NCBI GenBank assembly: GCA_035573435.1
Contig: DATMZR010000037.1
Coordinates: 1-64,000 of the forward strand
DNA length: 64,000 nucleotides
Reading direction: 5' to 3'
Source of the DNA: Solirubrobacterales bacterium
GTDB taxonomy: Bacteria; Actinomycetota; Thermoleophilia; Solirubrobacterales; 70-9
The notes beneath the pieces are model-generated. The model did not search any database. It had not been told where the DNA came from and saw only the letters and a program-made list of their open reading frames with translations. Position 1 is the stretch's first letter. Each line of letters begins with the position of its first letter. Positions 28,330-35,819 of the stretch are shown here, one piece after another. A program made the translations under genes and the position numbers.

Positions 28330-28568
28330 TTGCCACGATCTCGGCGGGCGTGCCGGTGGGCCACGGATGCGCTATGCGTCCCAAAACGCAAGGAGCGGGC
28401 CGGCGAATGGGGGGAGGCACCGGACCCGCACCTAGCGTTCCAACGGAGATCGAATCGCCGCCCACCACCTCCTGCAGTGGCGGGCATGCGGGCTTGCTAG
28501 TACCCGATGTCCTGATGGGCAAACCGATGGGCGTCGAATGGTCCACTTCGGTCACCCCGCCGCCGCTG

Positions 28569-29537
28569 CTACAGGAAGGTCGAGCCCCGCTTGACCAGGT
28601 TCTCGTAGAGCTTCTCCTGGATCGTCTCCCGGACCTGCTCCGAGACGTCGAACAGGAGCCGCTGATCGTCGGCGGCGTCTGGCCCGTACCGGGAGAGCTC
28701 GATCGGCTCGCAGAACTCGATCCGCCACCGCGAGGGCAGGGGGATGAGACCCAGGGGGCCGAGCCACGGAAAGGTCGGCGTGATCGGAACGAAGGGAGCA
28801 CCGATGGCCCGCGCCAGCGGCTTGGCGTCGGCGAGCTTCGGGTAGATCTCCTCGGCCCCCACGACCGCCACCGGGATGATCGGCGCGCCGGCTCGCAGTG
28901 CAACCTCGACGAACCCGCCTCGACCAAACCGCTGGAGTCGGTAGCGCTCAGAGAACTGCTTGCCGGTCCCCTTGGCCCCCTCCGGGAAGGCCATCACCAA
29001 CTCGTCCTGTTGCAGGAGCCGCGTGGCGTTGTGTGGGCTCGCCGGGACCCCGCCGACCCGCCGCATGAAGGTGCTGAGGAACGGCAACACGAAAGCCCAG
29101 TCGAGGACCAGGAACCGCGCCCAGCGGGGCAAAGGGTGCTCCTTCATGATCGCCCCCAGGATCATCGAGGCGTCGAAGGGGAACAGCGAGCCCGCGTGGT
29201 TGGCAACCAGCAGAGCCCTGCCATGCGCCGGCACGTGCCGGACGCCATCGGCCTCCACCCTCCACCACGTGTCGTATAGGAACTCGAACAGGGGGTAGAC
29301 CGCCTCCGCGAACTGCTCGTCGAATCCCCATTCGTCTTCGTCGTACTCGCCGCGCAGTCGTTGCGACAGACGCTCTACGGCGTCGCGCAGCGACTTGGGA
29401 AGATCGAGGGCGGCACGCTGAGCGGCGCTCTTGGGGTCGAGGCCATCCTCGATCCCAAGTCGCATCCGGCGCAGGAAGTCCGCGAGGACCTCGGCGTTCG
29501 GCGCCTTGGGAGCGTCCGTCTGCGGCTCGGCACTCAT
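28569..29537 (-). CDS. PlsC-family lysophospholipid/glycerol-phosphate acyltransferase-like protein
   Basis: 322 residues. The acyltransferase block starts near residue 105: VANHAGSLFPFDASMILGA, then the FPEGAKGTGK substrate-binding motif near residue 185 and a PIIPVAVVGAEE strand. In the family the histidine is followed by an aspartate four residues later (HX4D) or a few more; here histidine and aspartate are separated by seven residues. The closest remembered relatives are the multi-subfamily LPLATs with an HSGxLPFD pattern. The N-terminal 95 residues are helical and lack a signal. Its ATG overlaps the stop of the SDR gene (ATGA), so the two are translationally coupled. Confidence 0.82.
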   Translation of the reverse strand: MSAEPQTDAPKAPNAEVLADFLRRMRLGIEDGLDPKSAAQRAALDLPKSLRDAVERLSQRLRGEYDEDEWGFDEQFAEAVYPLFEFLYDTWWRVEADGVRHVPAHGRALLVANHAGSLFPFDASMILGAIMKEHPLPRWARFLVLDWAFVLPFLSTFMRRVGGVPASPHNATRLLQQDELVMAFPEGAKGTGKQFSERYRLQRFGRGGFVEVALRAGAPIIPVAVVGAEEIYPKLADAKPLARAIGAPFVPITPTFPWLGPLGLIPLPSRWRIEFCEPIELSRYGPDAADDQRLLFDVSEQVRETIQEKLYENLVKRGSTFL

Positions 29538-30556
29538 CCACCGACCCTCGCGAGCCTTCCGACCAGATCGCCCGGGTGGAGCGACGGCCCCACCCGGCGC
29601 CCGCGACTCTTGGCGGCGAAGTCGCGAACGGCAGCGACCGCGTCGAATCTGGGCTCATATCCGATCTCGGTCCGCAGGCGTTGGTTGTCCACGCCGCGCC
29701 CGAACCGGAGCAGGCGCACGCCGTCGCCGTAGACCGGGCCAGCACCGAGCTGGCGGCCCAGACGCTCCAGGGCGGGGCCGAAGAGCGGGTGCGGGATCGG
29801 CAGGGACGGGCGTCGAGCGAGACGGAGCAGGTGGCTCAACGAGATCGATCCCGACGGAGCGACGTTGACTGCCCCGCACACCGGGTTGCGGGTGGCGGCC
29901 TCGAGCGCCCCGGTCGCGTCGTCGGCGTGAAGGAGCTGCAGGCGGGGATCGAATCCGAGCTGGGTCGGGACCACCGGGAGGCTCAGGTAGCGGACCAGTG
30001 GCATGTCGAGGTCCGGGCCGATCTCGGGCTGGTACCGCAGCATGCAGCAAACGAGATGCGGGTGGCGCCGAGCGAAGTTCTCGAAATACCCCTCGAGCTC
30101 GGAGATGTCGCGTTGGAAGCGCGTTCGAAGCGGGAGCCTCCCCGCCATCTGCTCGGTGAAGAAGCTCGGGGAAGGTCCCTCGCAGCCGTAGATCGCCGCC
30201 GAGCCCCGGACCACGACGCGCTCCAGGGTCTCAGTGCGCTGGCACGCGGCCAGGAGCTGGAGCGTGCCGATCACGTTCACGTCGTGCAGGATGCGCGCAG
30301 GCTTGTCGGGCTCTGGGTACCAGAGGATCCCGCAGTGGACCACCGTGTCGGCGTTGGTCCCGGGGAGGAGTCGAGACAGGACCGGTCCGCGGATGTCCGC
30401 CTCGATCAGGTCCGTGCGCTGTAGCTCGATCGGTGGTGGCACCGTGTCGACCCCGGCCAGGTAGTCAACTGCGGGGTCGCGTTCCAGCCGGCGCGCCAAC
30501 TCGGCGCCCCAGTGGCTGGCGATCCCGACGATCACCACACGGCGGCCGATCGCCAT
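29534..30556 (-). CDS. NAD-dependent epimerase/dehydratase-like SDR protein
   Basis: 340 residues of the extended SDR fold: an N-terminal Rossmann start (RVVIVGIASHWGAELARRL), VVVRGSAAIYGCEG as the serine/threonine region, and late helices. The catalytic YxxxK is not evident: where it is expected the sequence reads RFQRDISELEG. So it may bind a sugar nucleotide or NAD without the standard chemistry. It is coupled at its end to the acyltransferase and starts directly after the stop of the small coiled-coil gene (no gap). Confidence 0.75.
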   Translation of the reverse strand: MAIGRRVVIVGIASHWGAELARRLERDPAVDYLAGVDTVPPPIELQRTDLIEADIRGPVLSRLLPGTNADTVVHCGILWYPEPDKPARILHDVNVIGTLQLLAACQRTETLERVVVRGSAAIYGCEGPSPSFFTEQMAGRLPLRTRFQRDISELEGYFENFARRHPHLVCCMLRYQPEIGPDLDMPLVRYLSLPVVPTQLGFDPRLQLLHADDATGALEAATRNPVCGAVNVAPSGSISLSHLLRLARRPSLPIPHPLFGPALERLGRQLGAGPVYGDGVRLLRFGRGVDNQRLRTEIGYEPRFDAVAAVRDFAAKSRGRRVGPSLHPGDLVGRLARVGG

Positions 30557-30862
30557 CTAATCCTCTGCTTCAGGTTTAGACTTAGTCCGGACCGCATCCT
30601 CGAGGCGGGCGAGCCTCCGCTCGAGCGCCTCGAGCCGGGCGCCCGCCTCCTCGCGGGCCCCCTGGCTTCGACGGGACAGCTCGTCCCGCGCCCGCAGGCC
30701 CTGCCGCGCGACCTCGTCGAGGAGCTGGGTGGCGCGTTCCGGGCGAAGGGCGGACGAGCCCGCCCGGGCGCGCTTGCCCGCCTCGGACAGCGTGCCCTCG
30801 ATTGCCGCGCGTAGCGCCTCGGTCACCCCCTTCTGGCCCGATTTCCCGGCTCGCCCGGCCAC
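30557..30862 (-). CDS. Small coiled-coil protein (101 aa)
   Basis: 101 residues beginning GTG at 30862. The sequence is almost all helix, with Arg/Glu/Ala/Leu heptads from residue 50 to 90 (ARDELSRRSQGAREEAGARLEALERRLARLED). A short acidic tail ends it. It recalls phasin-like or granule-associated helical proteins, but I have no specific match. It shares one base with the stop of the gene before it and abuts the SDR gene, so the coiled-coil pair, SDR and acyltransferase read as one operon. Confidence 0.55.
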   Translation of the reverse strand: MAGRAGKSGQKGVTEALRAAIEGTLSEAGKRARAGSSALRPERATQLLDEVARQGLRARDELSRRSQGAREEAGARLEALERRLARLEDAVRTKSKPEAED

Positions 30863-31227
30863 TAGGTCTGGCTGTGCTCCTGGGTGGAGACGGGCTCATT
30901 CGGCGCGCTCGGGCTGGCCTCCTGCGACGCCAGGCGCCGCCGGAGGACCGCCAGCTCGTCGCTCAGATCGTCAAGGCGGTCCTCGACCGACTCGAGCCTG
31001 TTCGAGAGGGAGCGAAGCCGTTGCTCCAGCCGCTCGAGCTCGGAAGCCGCCGGAATGTTCAGCGCTCCCATCGCCGTGCGCTGTGCCTGCGCAGCCCGTT
31101 CGCCGGCGCCCATCGCCGCGGTCAGGGCCTGGTTGAAGATGGGGTTCTCCAGCAGTGCCTGGGCGAGATCTCCGAGCGCCTCCTCGCCCCGCGAACGAAA
31201 CCCCCCGCCTGCAACTTCCTCGCTCAA
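30862..31227 (-). CDS. Coiled-coil protein, first gene of the acyltransferase operon (121 aa)
   Basis: 121 residues from TTG at 31227, preceded by AGGAGG at a seven-base distance, which fixes this start over the longer open frame. Residues 20-50 (LAQALLENPIFNQALTAAMGAGERAA) are an amphipathic stretch and residues 60-105 form a heptad coiled coil (ELERLEQRLRSLSNRLESVEDRLDDLSDELAVLRRRL). With the following 101-residue helical protein it may form a heteromer. Phasin-like polymer or lipid-body proteins share this shape, so a role at a lipid or polymer granule is possible but not shown. Confidence 0.6.
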   Translation of the reverse strand: MSEEVAGGGFRSRGEEALGDLAQALLENPIFNQALTAAMGAGERAAQAQRTAMGALNIPAASELERLEQRLRSLSNRLESVEDRLDDLSDELAVLRRRLASQEASPSAPNEPVSTQEHSQT

Positions 31228-31407
31228 CGAAGAGCCTCCTCCGATTGTCCCTGGTGATTCCGCGTGGGGCCTGCTCCGAACGCCGTCATTCGTGCCAGCG
31301 TAACGCTTCAAGCCATGCGTGCAGAGTGCCGATTCAATAGTCCGAGCGAGCCGAAATCCGCAGCCAAGCGGCGCACGAGTGCGTGGGATACGGTTCATCG
31401 AGGTCGC

Positions 31408-31501
31408 TTGCACGTTGCAAACTGCCTGCCAAACAAGTAGCTTTTCACCGCCTGGAGGAGAGGTGCTGTTTGCCGTACCCGCGTTTGCGGTAGTACTCGG
31501 C
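31408..31501 (+). promoter_or_regulatory. Promoter and leader of the cell-wall enzyme gene
   Basis: TTGCAA (31415-31420) and TAGCTT (31438-31443) with a 17-nt spacer form a good -35/-10 pair. The -35 is part of an inverted repeat TTGCA-CGT-TGCAA (31408-31420), a possible operator. The leader of about 90 nt can fold into a hairpin from 31472 to 31501 (GCCG/CGGC outer, CCGC/GCGG inner). The remaining gene-free DNA 31228-31540 holds no other feature I could identify. Confidence 0.5.
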
Positions 31502-31540
31502 ACAGGAGGCGCTCAGGCTGGGCGGTAAACCCCGAGACCG

Positions 31541-33994
31541 ATGAGACGGAAGCTTCTACTCACCGTTGCCCTCGCGGTCCTCGGGACTGCGGTCACCGCG
31601 GCTGTCGTAAACGGCCAGGTTCAGGAGCCGCCCAGCGGCGGCGGGAGCATCAACGACGAAGGCCCGCCGCCCCAGCAGCTTTCGGCCTGCTCGAACAAGC
31701 AGGACGACGACGGCGACGGGCTGGTTGACATGGCCGACGCCGGCTGCTCCGACCCGTCCGACGGCGACGAGTCGAACCCCGCTCCTCCCCCTCCGCCCCC
31801 ACCTCCGGACGGGGGCGGCGGTGATGGCGGCGGCGGCTCCACGGGCGGCGGCGGTGGCGGAGGCTTCACCGGCGGCGGAGGCTTCACCGGCGGCGGAGGC
31901 GGAGCCGGGCCGGGCGGTCCCAGCGGAGCGGGCGGGCACGGAGCCGACCGGGCCGGCGGCGGCGGCACGTCGGGCGGCGCTGACGCGGGCGGCAAGCCTG
32001 CCGAGGCCGCGACGCGCACCTCCGACGGGGTCCCGACCAACGCGAACCCGAGCCTGACGATCGCCGACTTCGGCCCCGCCCCGATCGGCGTGCCGAGCTT
32101 CCTGATCGACCAGTTCACGATCCCGCCCTTCCTGCTCGACATCTACCAGGCGTGTGGCACCCAGTACGGGATTCCCTGGGAGGTGCTGGCGGCGATCAAC
32201 CGGATCGAGACCGCGTTCGGAACCAACCTCAACGTCTCGACTGCCGGGGCCGTTGGCTGGATGCAGTTCCTCCCCTCGACCTGGGACATGTACGGGGTGG
32301 ACGCCAACGGGGACCACCGCAAGGATCCCTACAACCCGGTCGACTCGATCTGCGCCGCGGCGCGCTACCTCAAGGCGGCGGGCGGCGAGGAGGACCTGCG
32401 GCAGGCGATCTTCGCGTACAACCACGCCGACTGGTACGTGGACGAGGTGCTGTTGTACGCCAGCCAGTACGGCGATCTACCCGAGGACCTGGTTGGTTCG
32501 CTCATCGGCTTGACGCACGGCGCCCACTTCCCCGTCGCCGCCAAGGCCCGCTACGCGGACGACATCTCCGAGCGCCGGGCCGCGAAGCGCGCCAAGTCGC
32601 GAAAGGGCGCGGGGAACGTCGCCGACGTCGTCACCAGCTCCCCCACGCGACGCGGGATCAACATCTACTCCCACAAGGGAGCGCCGGTGGTCGCCGTCAA
32701 CGACGGCACCATCAAGCGGGTCGGCCACAACTCGAAGCTGGGCAACTTCATCGTCCTCCAGGACACCTATGGCAACCACTTCATCTACGCCCAGTTGGGC
32801 CGGGTCTCGAAGGCCTACCCGGTGCCGAAGCAGCACAAGCTCTCGGCCTCCGACTTCAAGCTGGTCACCCCGAAGAAAGACAAGAAGCCCACTCAGCCCG
32901 CGACCCGCGGCAATGAGTCGCCCGACCGCGCTGGCAAGAGCAAGGCCAGCGCAGGGCCCCGGAACACCGAGGACGCGCGCCAGCGGCTTTATGCCCTGCC
33001 GCAGCGTCCCCACAACCTGGATCGCGCCGACATCACGGGCCAGCTCGACCAGCTGCTGTCCAAGAAGTTCCCGGGCTACGAAACCGTCAAGTCGTACTTC
33101 GGCGGCATCCTCCACTTCGACCGCGACTCGATGGAGCTGCGAAGGCTGCGGAAGGGGTCGCAGGTCGTCGCGGGCACCGTACTGGGGCGGATCGGCAAGA
33201 CCGGCAAGCTTGCGCCGCACGTCAACTTCGCCATCCGGCCCGCCGGGCGCGGCGCTCCGCGGATCGATCCGAAGCCGATCCTGGACGGCTGGAAGCTGCT
33301 CGAGGCGACGGCGATCTACCGCGCCGCCGGCAAGAACCCGTTCTCGTACTCGAGCACCAACGTCAGCCAGATCCTGCTGATGCCGAAGGCGGAGCTCGAG
33401 CGCCGGGTGCTCGCCGATCCGCGCCTCTCGATCTACGAGTGCGGGCGAACCGACATCCGCACCGGTCAGGTCGACCAACGGCTCCTGGGGGCGATGGAAT
33501 ACCTGGCCGGCAACGGATTCAGGCTGACCATCACCTCGCTCAAGTGCGGCCACAGCACTTACACGACGTCGGGGAACGTGAGCGAGCACTCGACCGGCGA
33601 CGCGATGGACATCGCCGCGGTGAACGACATCCCGATCCTCGGCAATCAGGGCAAGGGCTCGATCACGGAGGCGGTGCTCGACACCCTGCTGCGCCTCCAG
33701 GGCACCATGCAGCCGCACCAGCTGATCTCGCTGATGAACCTTGGCGGGCCATCGTTCGCAATGGCCGACCACGCCGACCACATTCACGTCGGGTACTACC
33801 CGCAGGGCCAGGCACCCGGGGCGAAGAAGCAGTTCGTCCAGCTCCTGAAGCCGGACCAGTGGCGGCATCTGATCGGGCGGATCGCCCAGATCGACAACCC
33901 GAACGTGCGCACCTCGCCGTCGCGCTACTCGATCCCCGCGAGCAAGCACAAGCACCATCCCAAGCGCGCCAGCGCCGCCCACCGCGGCGACTAG
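31541..33994 (+). CDS. Secreted cell-wall enzyme: transglycosylase, degenerate M23 and M15-like peptidase domains
   Basis: 817 residues. 1-25 signal peptide; 48-78 a Ca-binding style DDDGDGLVDMADAGC segment; 80-150 a Pro/Gly linker; 185-300 a lytic transglycosylase domain with catalytic-type glutamate in INRIETAFG (E223); 360-425 and 535-590 two halves of an M23 (LytM) domain split by about 110 residues; 630-755 an M15-type D,D-carboxypeptidase domain with SEHSTGDAMD (681-690) and HIH (747-749). The M23 zinc site looks lost: H/D become R370/N374, the YAHL histidine becomes Q418, and the HxH second histidine becomes N562. It probably remodels peptidoglycan with one active glycosidase and one active peptidase domain. 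It is followed by an unknown gene in the same direction. Confidence 0.88.
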   Translation: MRRKLLLTVALAVLGTAVTAAVVNGQVQEPPSGGGSINDEGPPPQQLSACSNKQDDDGDGLVDMADAGCSDPSDGDESNPAPPPPPPPPDGGGGDGGGGSTGGGGGGGFTGGGGFTGGGGGAGPGGPSGAGGHGADRAGGGGTSGGADAGGKPAEAATRTSDGVPTNANPSLTIADFGPAPIGVPSFLIDQFTIPPFLLDIYQACGTQYGIPWEVLAAINRIETAFGTNLNVSTAGAVGWMQFLPSTWDMYGVDANGDHRKDPYNPVDSICAAARYLKAAGGEEDLRQAIFAYNHADWYVDEVLLYASQYGDLPEDLVGSLIGLTHGAHFPVAAKARYADDISERRAAKRAKSRKGAGNVADVVTSSPTRRGINIYSHKGAPVVAVNDGTIKRVGHNSKLGNFIVLQDTYGNHFIYAQLGRVSKAYPVPKQHKLSASDFKLVTPKKDKKPTQPATRGNESPDRAGKSKASAGPRNTEDARQRLYALPQRPHNLDRADITGQLDQLLSKKFPGYETVKSYFGGILHFDRDSMELRRLRKGSQVVAGTVLGRIGKTGKLAPHVNFAIRPAGRGAPRIDPKPILDGWKLLEATAIYRAAGKNPFSYSSTNVSQILLMPKAELERRVLADPRLSIYECGRTDIRTGQVDQRLLGAMEYLAGNGFRLTITSLKCGHSTYTTSGNVSEHSTGDAMDIAAVNDIPILGNQGKGSITEAVLDTLLRLQGTMQPHQLISLMNLGGPSFAMADHADHIHVGYYPQGQAPGAKKQFVQLLKPDQWRHLIGRIAQIDNPNVRTSPSRYSIPASKHKHHPKRASAAHRGD

Positions 33995-34030
33995 CGGAGT
34001 ACCTATTCCCCGCCAGTACGCTGCGACGCG

Positions 34031-34891
34031 GTGACCCCCCGCTTCGCCTGCGTGCAGCTGGATGTGCCGGGCCACCTCGGGCTCGACGACGGCCGCTACC
34101 TGCTGCGCGGCGCAGCGAGCGAGGAGCCGGAAACGGTGGTTGTGGTGCAGACGCTCGGCGGCACCCCGGCGGGCGGCCGCCGCCGTCAGCGCCCGCGCCC
34201 CGCCGCCCCTCCCGATGAGCCGCCCGAAGTCCCTGTGACGCGCCTCACCGTGATCCCGGCCGAGCCCTCAGAGCCCGATGGCGCAGCGCGAGAGCTCCAG
34301 CGAATCAGCGGTGACCTTGAGGCCGCCGAGTCGCGGGTGGCAGCGGCGCTCGGAGCGGTCAATTCTGTGTTGCGCGCGCATCGGGTCGCCACCGCCGATC
34401 CCTACGGTCACGAGATCGGGCGCGAGGCGGTTCTGGTTGCTCGAGTTGGGTACGGGAGCGGCGACGGACTGGCCGAAGGGCGCTGGGAAGAGGCCGTCGA
34501 GGTCGCCCCGCCGGCGCGTCGGCGCCGCCGAGCCGAGGCCCTGCGGCCTCAGGAACGGCTGGCGGCCGTGCTCGCCCGTCGGGAGCCGATCGATGTCTGC
34601 GAAACGCTGCTACTGCGGGCGCGCGCCGACTTCGACCAGGAGCGCCCCCGGGAGGCTGCGCTTCAGCTTCGGGCCGGGCTCGAGGCGCTGCTCGCCGAGG
34701 TCCGGGGGGATGCAGGGTCCGACCAGGCGGAGGACCTCGCTGCCCTCCGAGAGCGTCTCGCAGGCACCGTCGAGGCGGCCGGCGAGGCACTTGCCGGCGA
34801 GCTCGACGCCGAGCGCACCGAAGAGCTCGCCGAGACGCTCGCCGTCTGCGAGCGGGTCCTGCGCCGCCGCCAGATCCTCCGCCCGAGCTAG
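34031..34891 (+). CDS. Protein of unknown function (286 aa)
   Basis: 286 residues from GTG at 34031, 36 nt after the cell-wall enzyme. The first 45 residues form a beta-rich block (FACVQLDVPGHLGLDDGRYLLRG, then VVVVQTLGG). A basic/Pro linker follows (GGRRRQRPRPAAPPDEPPEVP). From residue 90 the protein is largely helical: an acidic coiled region, then ADPYGHEIGREAVLVARVGYGSGDG, and a helical C-terminal half rich in Arg and Glu. I recognise no family. Codon use looks normal for the region. The structured repeat begins 17 nt after its stop. Confidence 0.6.
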   Translation: MTPRFACVQLDVPGHLGLDDGRYLLRGAASEEPETVVVVQTLGGTPAGGRRRQRPRPAAPPDEPPEVPVTRLTVIPAEPSEPDGAARELQRISGDLEAAESRVAAALGAVNSVLRAHRVATADPYGHEIGREAVLVARVGYGSGDGLAEGRWEEAVEVAPPARRRRRAEALRPQERLAAVLARREPIDVCETLLLRARADFDQERPREAALQLRAGLEALLAEVRGDAGSDQAEDLAALRERLAGTVEAAGEALAGELDAERTEELAETLAVCERVLRRRQILRPS

Positions 34892-34907
34892 ATAGCTACC
34901 GACGTTC

Positions 34908-35045
34908 GGGCTAGCGATGAAATCGCGGTAATGACGTGTAGGCCTGCCGGGTCAGGTCCGAGCCCTCACCCGCCGCATCCGGCTTCGCCGGATGACCGGT
35001 CGCCTCCGGCTCCCTGGTAGGCGAAGCCGAGGCCTCCGGCGGAGT
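34908..35045. repeat. Structured intergenic repeat, copy 2
   Basis: Core 34908-34971, 64 nt, same order as copy 1. The first inner arm reads CGAT-GAA-ATCG where other copies have CGAC-GAA-GTCG: both bases of one pair changed. The last arm GGCCTG/CAGGTC has one G-T pair. The following hairpin has outer arms CCGCCG/CGGCGG (34970-34975 and 35037-35042) and an inner perfect hairpin ATCCGGC/GCCGGAT. It lies between convergent genes (unknown protein and sirtuin) and ends at the sirtuin stop codon. Confidence 0.75.
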
Positions 35046-35048
35046 GAT

Positions 35049-35819
35049 TCAGGAGGAGGCGGCGGTGATACTCCGTAGGACCGCGCGCAGATCGTCGGCC
35101 ACATCGCCTTCGAGGCGAACGGCGGCCTGGGAGTCATACGGGGTCGAGCCCTGGGTGATGATTGCGACCCTTCCGCCCGCGGCAAGGGTGAGCTCGGGTA
35201 GGCCGGCCACCGGGTAGACCTCCAGCGAGGAGCCAACGCACAGCAGCAGGTCGGCGCCGGTACACAGGCGCTCGGCCTCCGCCATCTCGCTCTGCGGCAG
35301 TAGCTCGCCGAACAGGACCACGTCGGGCTTCACCTTGCCAGCGCACAGGCCGCAGGTGGCAATCCCGTCGGAGTCGAACAGCGAGTTGACCTGCTCGATG
35401 GGATAAGCGGCGTCGCAGCTCGTGCAGCTGGCGGTGGCGATCGAGCCGTGCACCTCGATCACCCGTTTCGACCCCGCCTTGCGATGCAGGAGATCGATGT
35501 TCTGGGTGATCACGGCCTCCAGCAGGCCGCGTCGCTCGAGCTCCGCCAGCGCCTCGTGGGCCGGGTTCGGCAGCTTGTCGGTGAGCATGTGGAACCGCGG
35601 GCGGTAGAAGTCCCAGAAGCCCTTCGTGTCGCGGTGGAAGGCGTCGATCGTCGCCACCGACATGGGGTCGACCTTCTCCCACAGGCCCTTCCCCGGCGTC
35701 CGGAAGTCCGGGATCCCAGACGGCACCGAGACGCCGGCACCGGTCAGGGCGACCGTCGACCCACTCTCGCGAATGAGCGCGGCGAGCTCTTCGGTGGCCG
35801 AGGCTACTTCCCGGACCAC
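35049..35819 (-). CDS. cobB: NAD-dependent protein deacylase, Sir2 family
   Basis: Removes acyl groups from lysines using NAD. 256 residues with GAGVSVPSGIPDFRTP (NAD binding), TQNIDLLH, catalytic histidine in IEVHGS, zinc cysteines CTSC and CGLC, and SSLEVYPVA. It starts at GTG inside the end of the enoyl-CoA hydratase gene (16-nt overlap), so it is expressed with the fatty acid beta-oxidation genes. A plausible role is deacylation of enzymes in that pathway, which is inference. Symbol by family. Confidence 0.93.
   Translation of the reverse strand: MVREVASATEELAALIRESGSTVALTGAGVSVPSGIPDFRTPGKGLWEKVDPMSVATIDAFHRDTKGFWDFYRPRFHMLTDKLPNPAHEALAELERRGLLEAVITQNIDLLHRKAGSKRVIEVHGSIATASCTSCDAAYPIEQVNSLFDSDGIATCGLCAGKVKPDVVLFGELLPQSEMAEAERLCTGADLLLCVGSSLEVYPVAGLPELTLAAGGRVAIITQGSTPYDSQAAVRLEGDVADDLRAVLRSITAASS

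Noticed and set aside
31444-31540. c-di-AMP (ydaO) riboswitch before the cell-wall enzyme, suggested by disA in the window
   Set aside because: The leader is only about 90 nt, shorter than that riboswitch, and I could not find its conserved segments.
32477-34075. 532-codon minus-strand frame under the cell-wall enzyme
   Set aside because: Overlaps the well-supported transglycosylase/M15 gene on the other strand; no domain.
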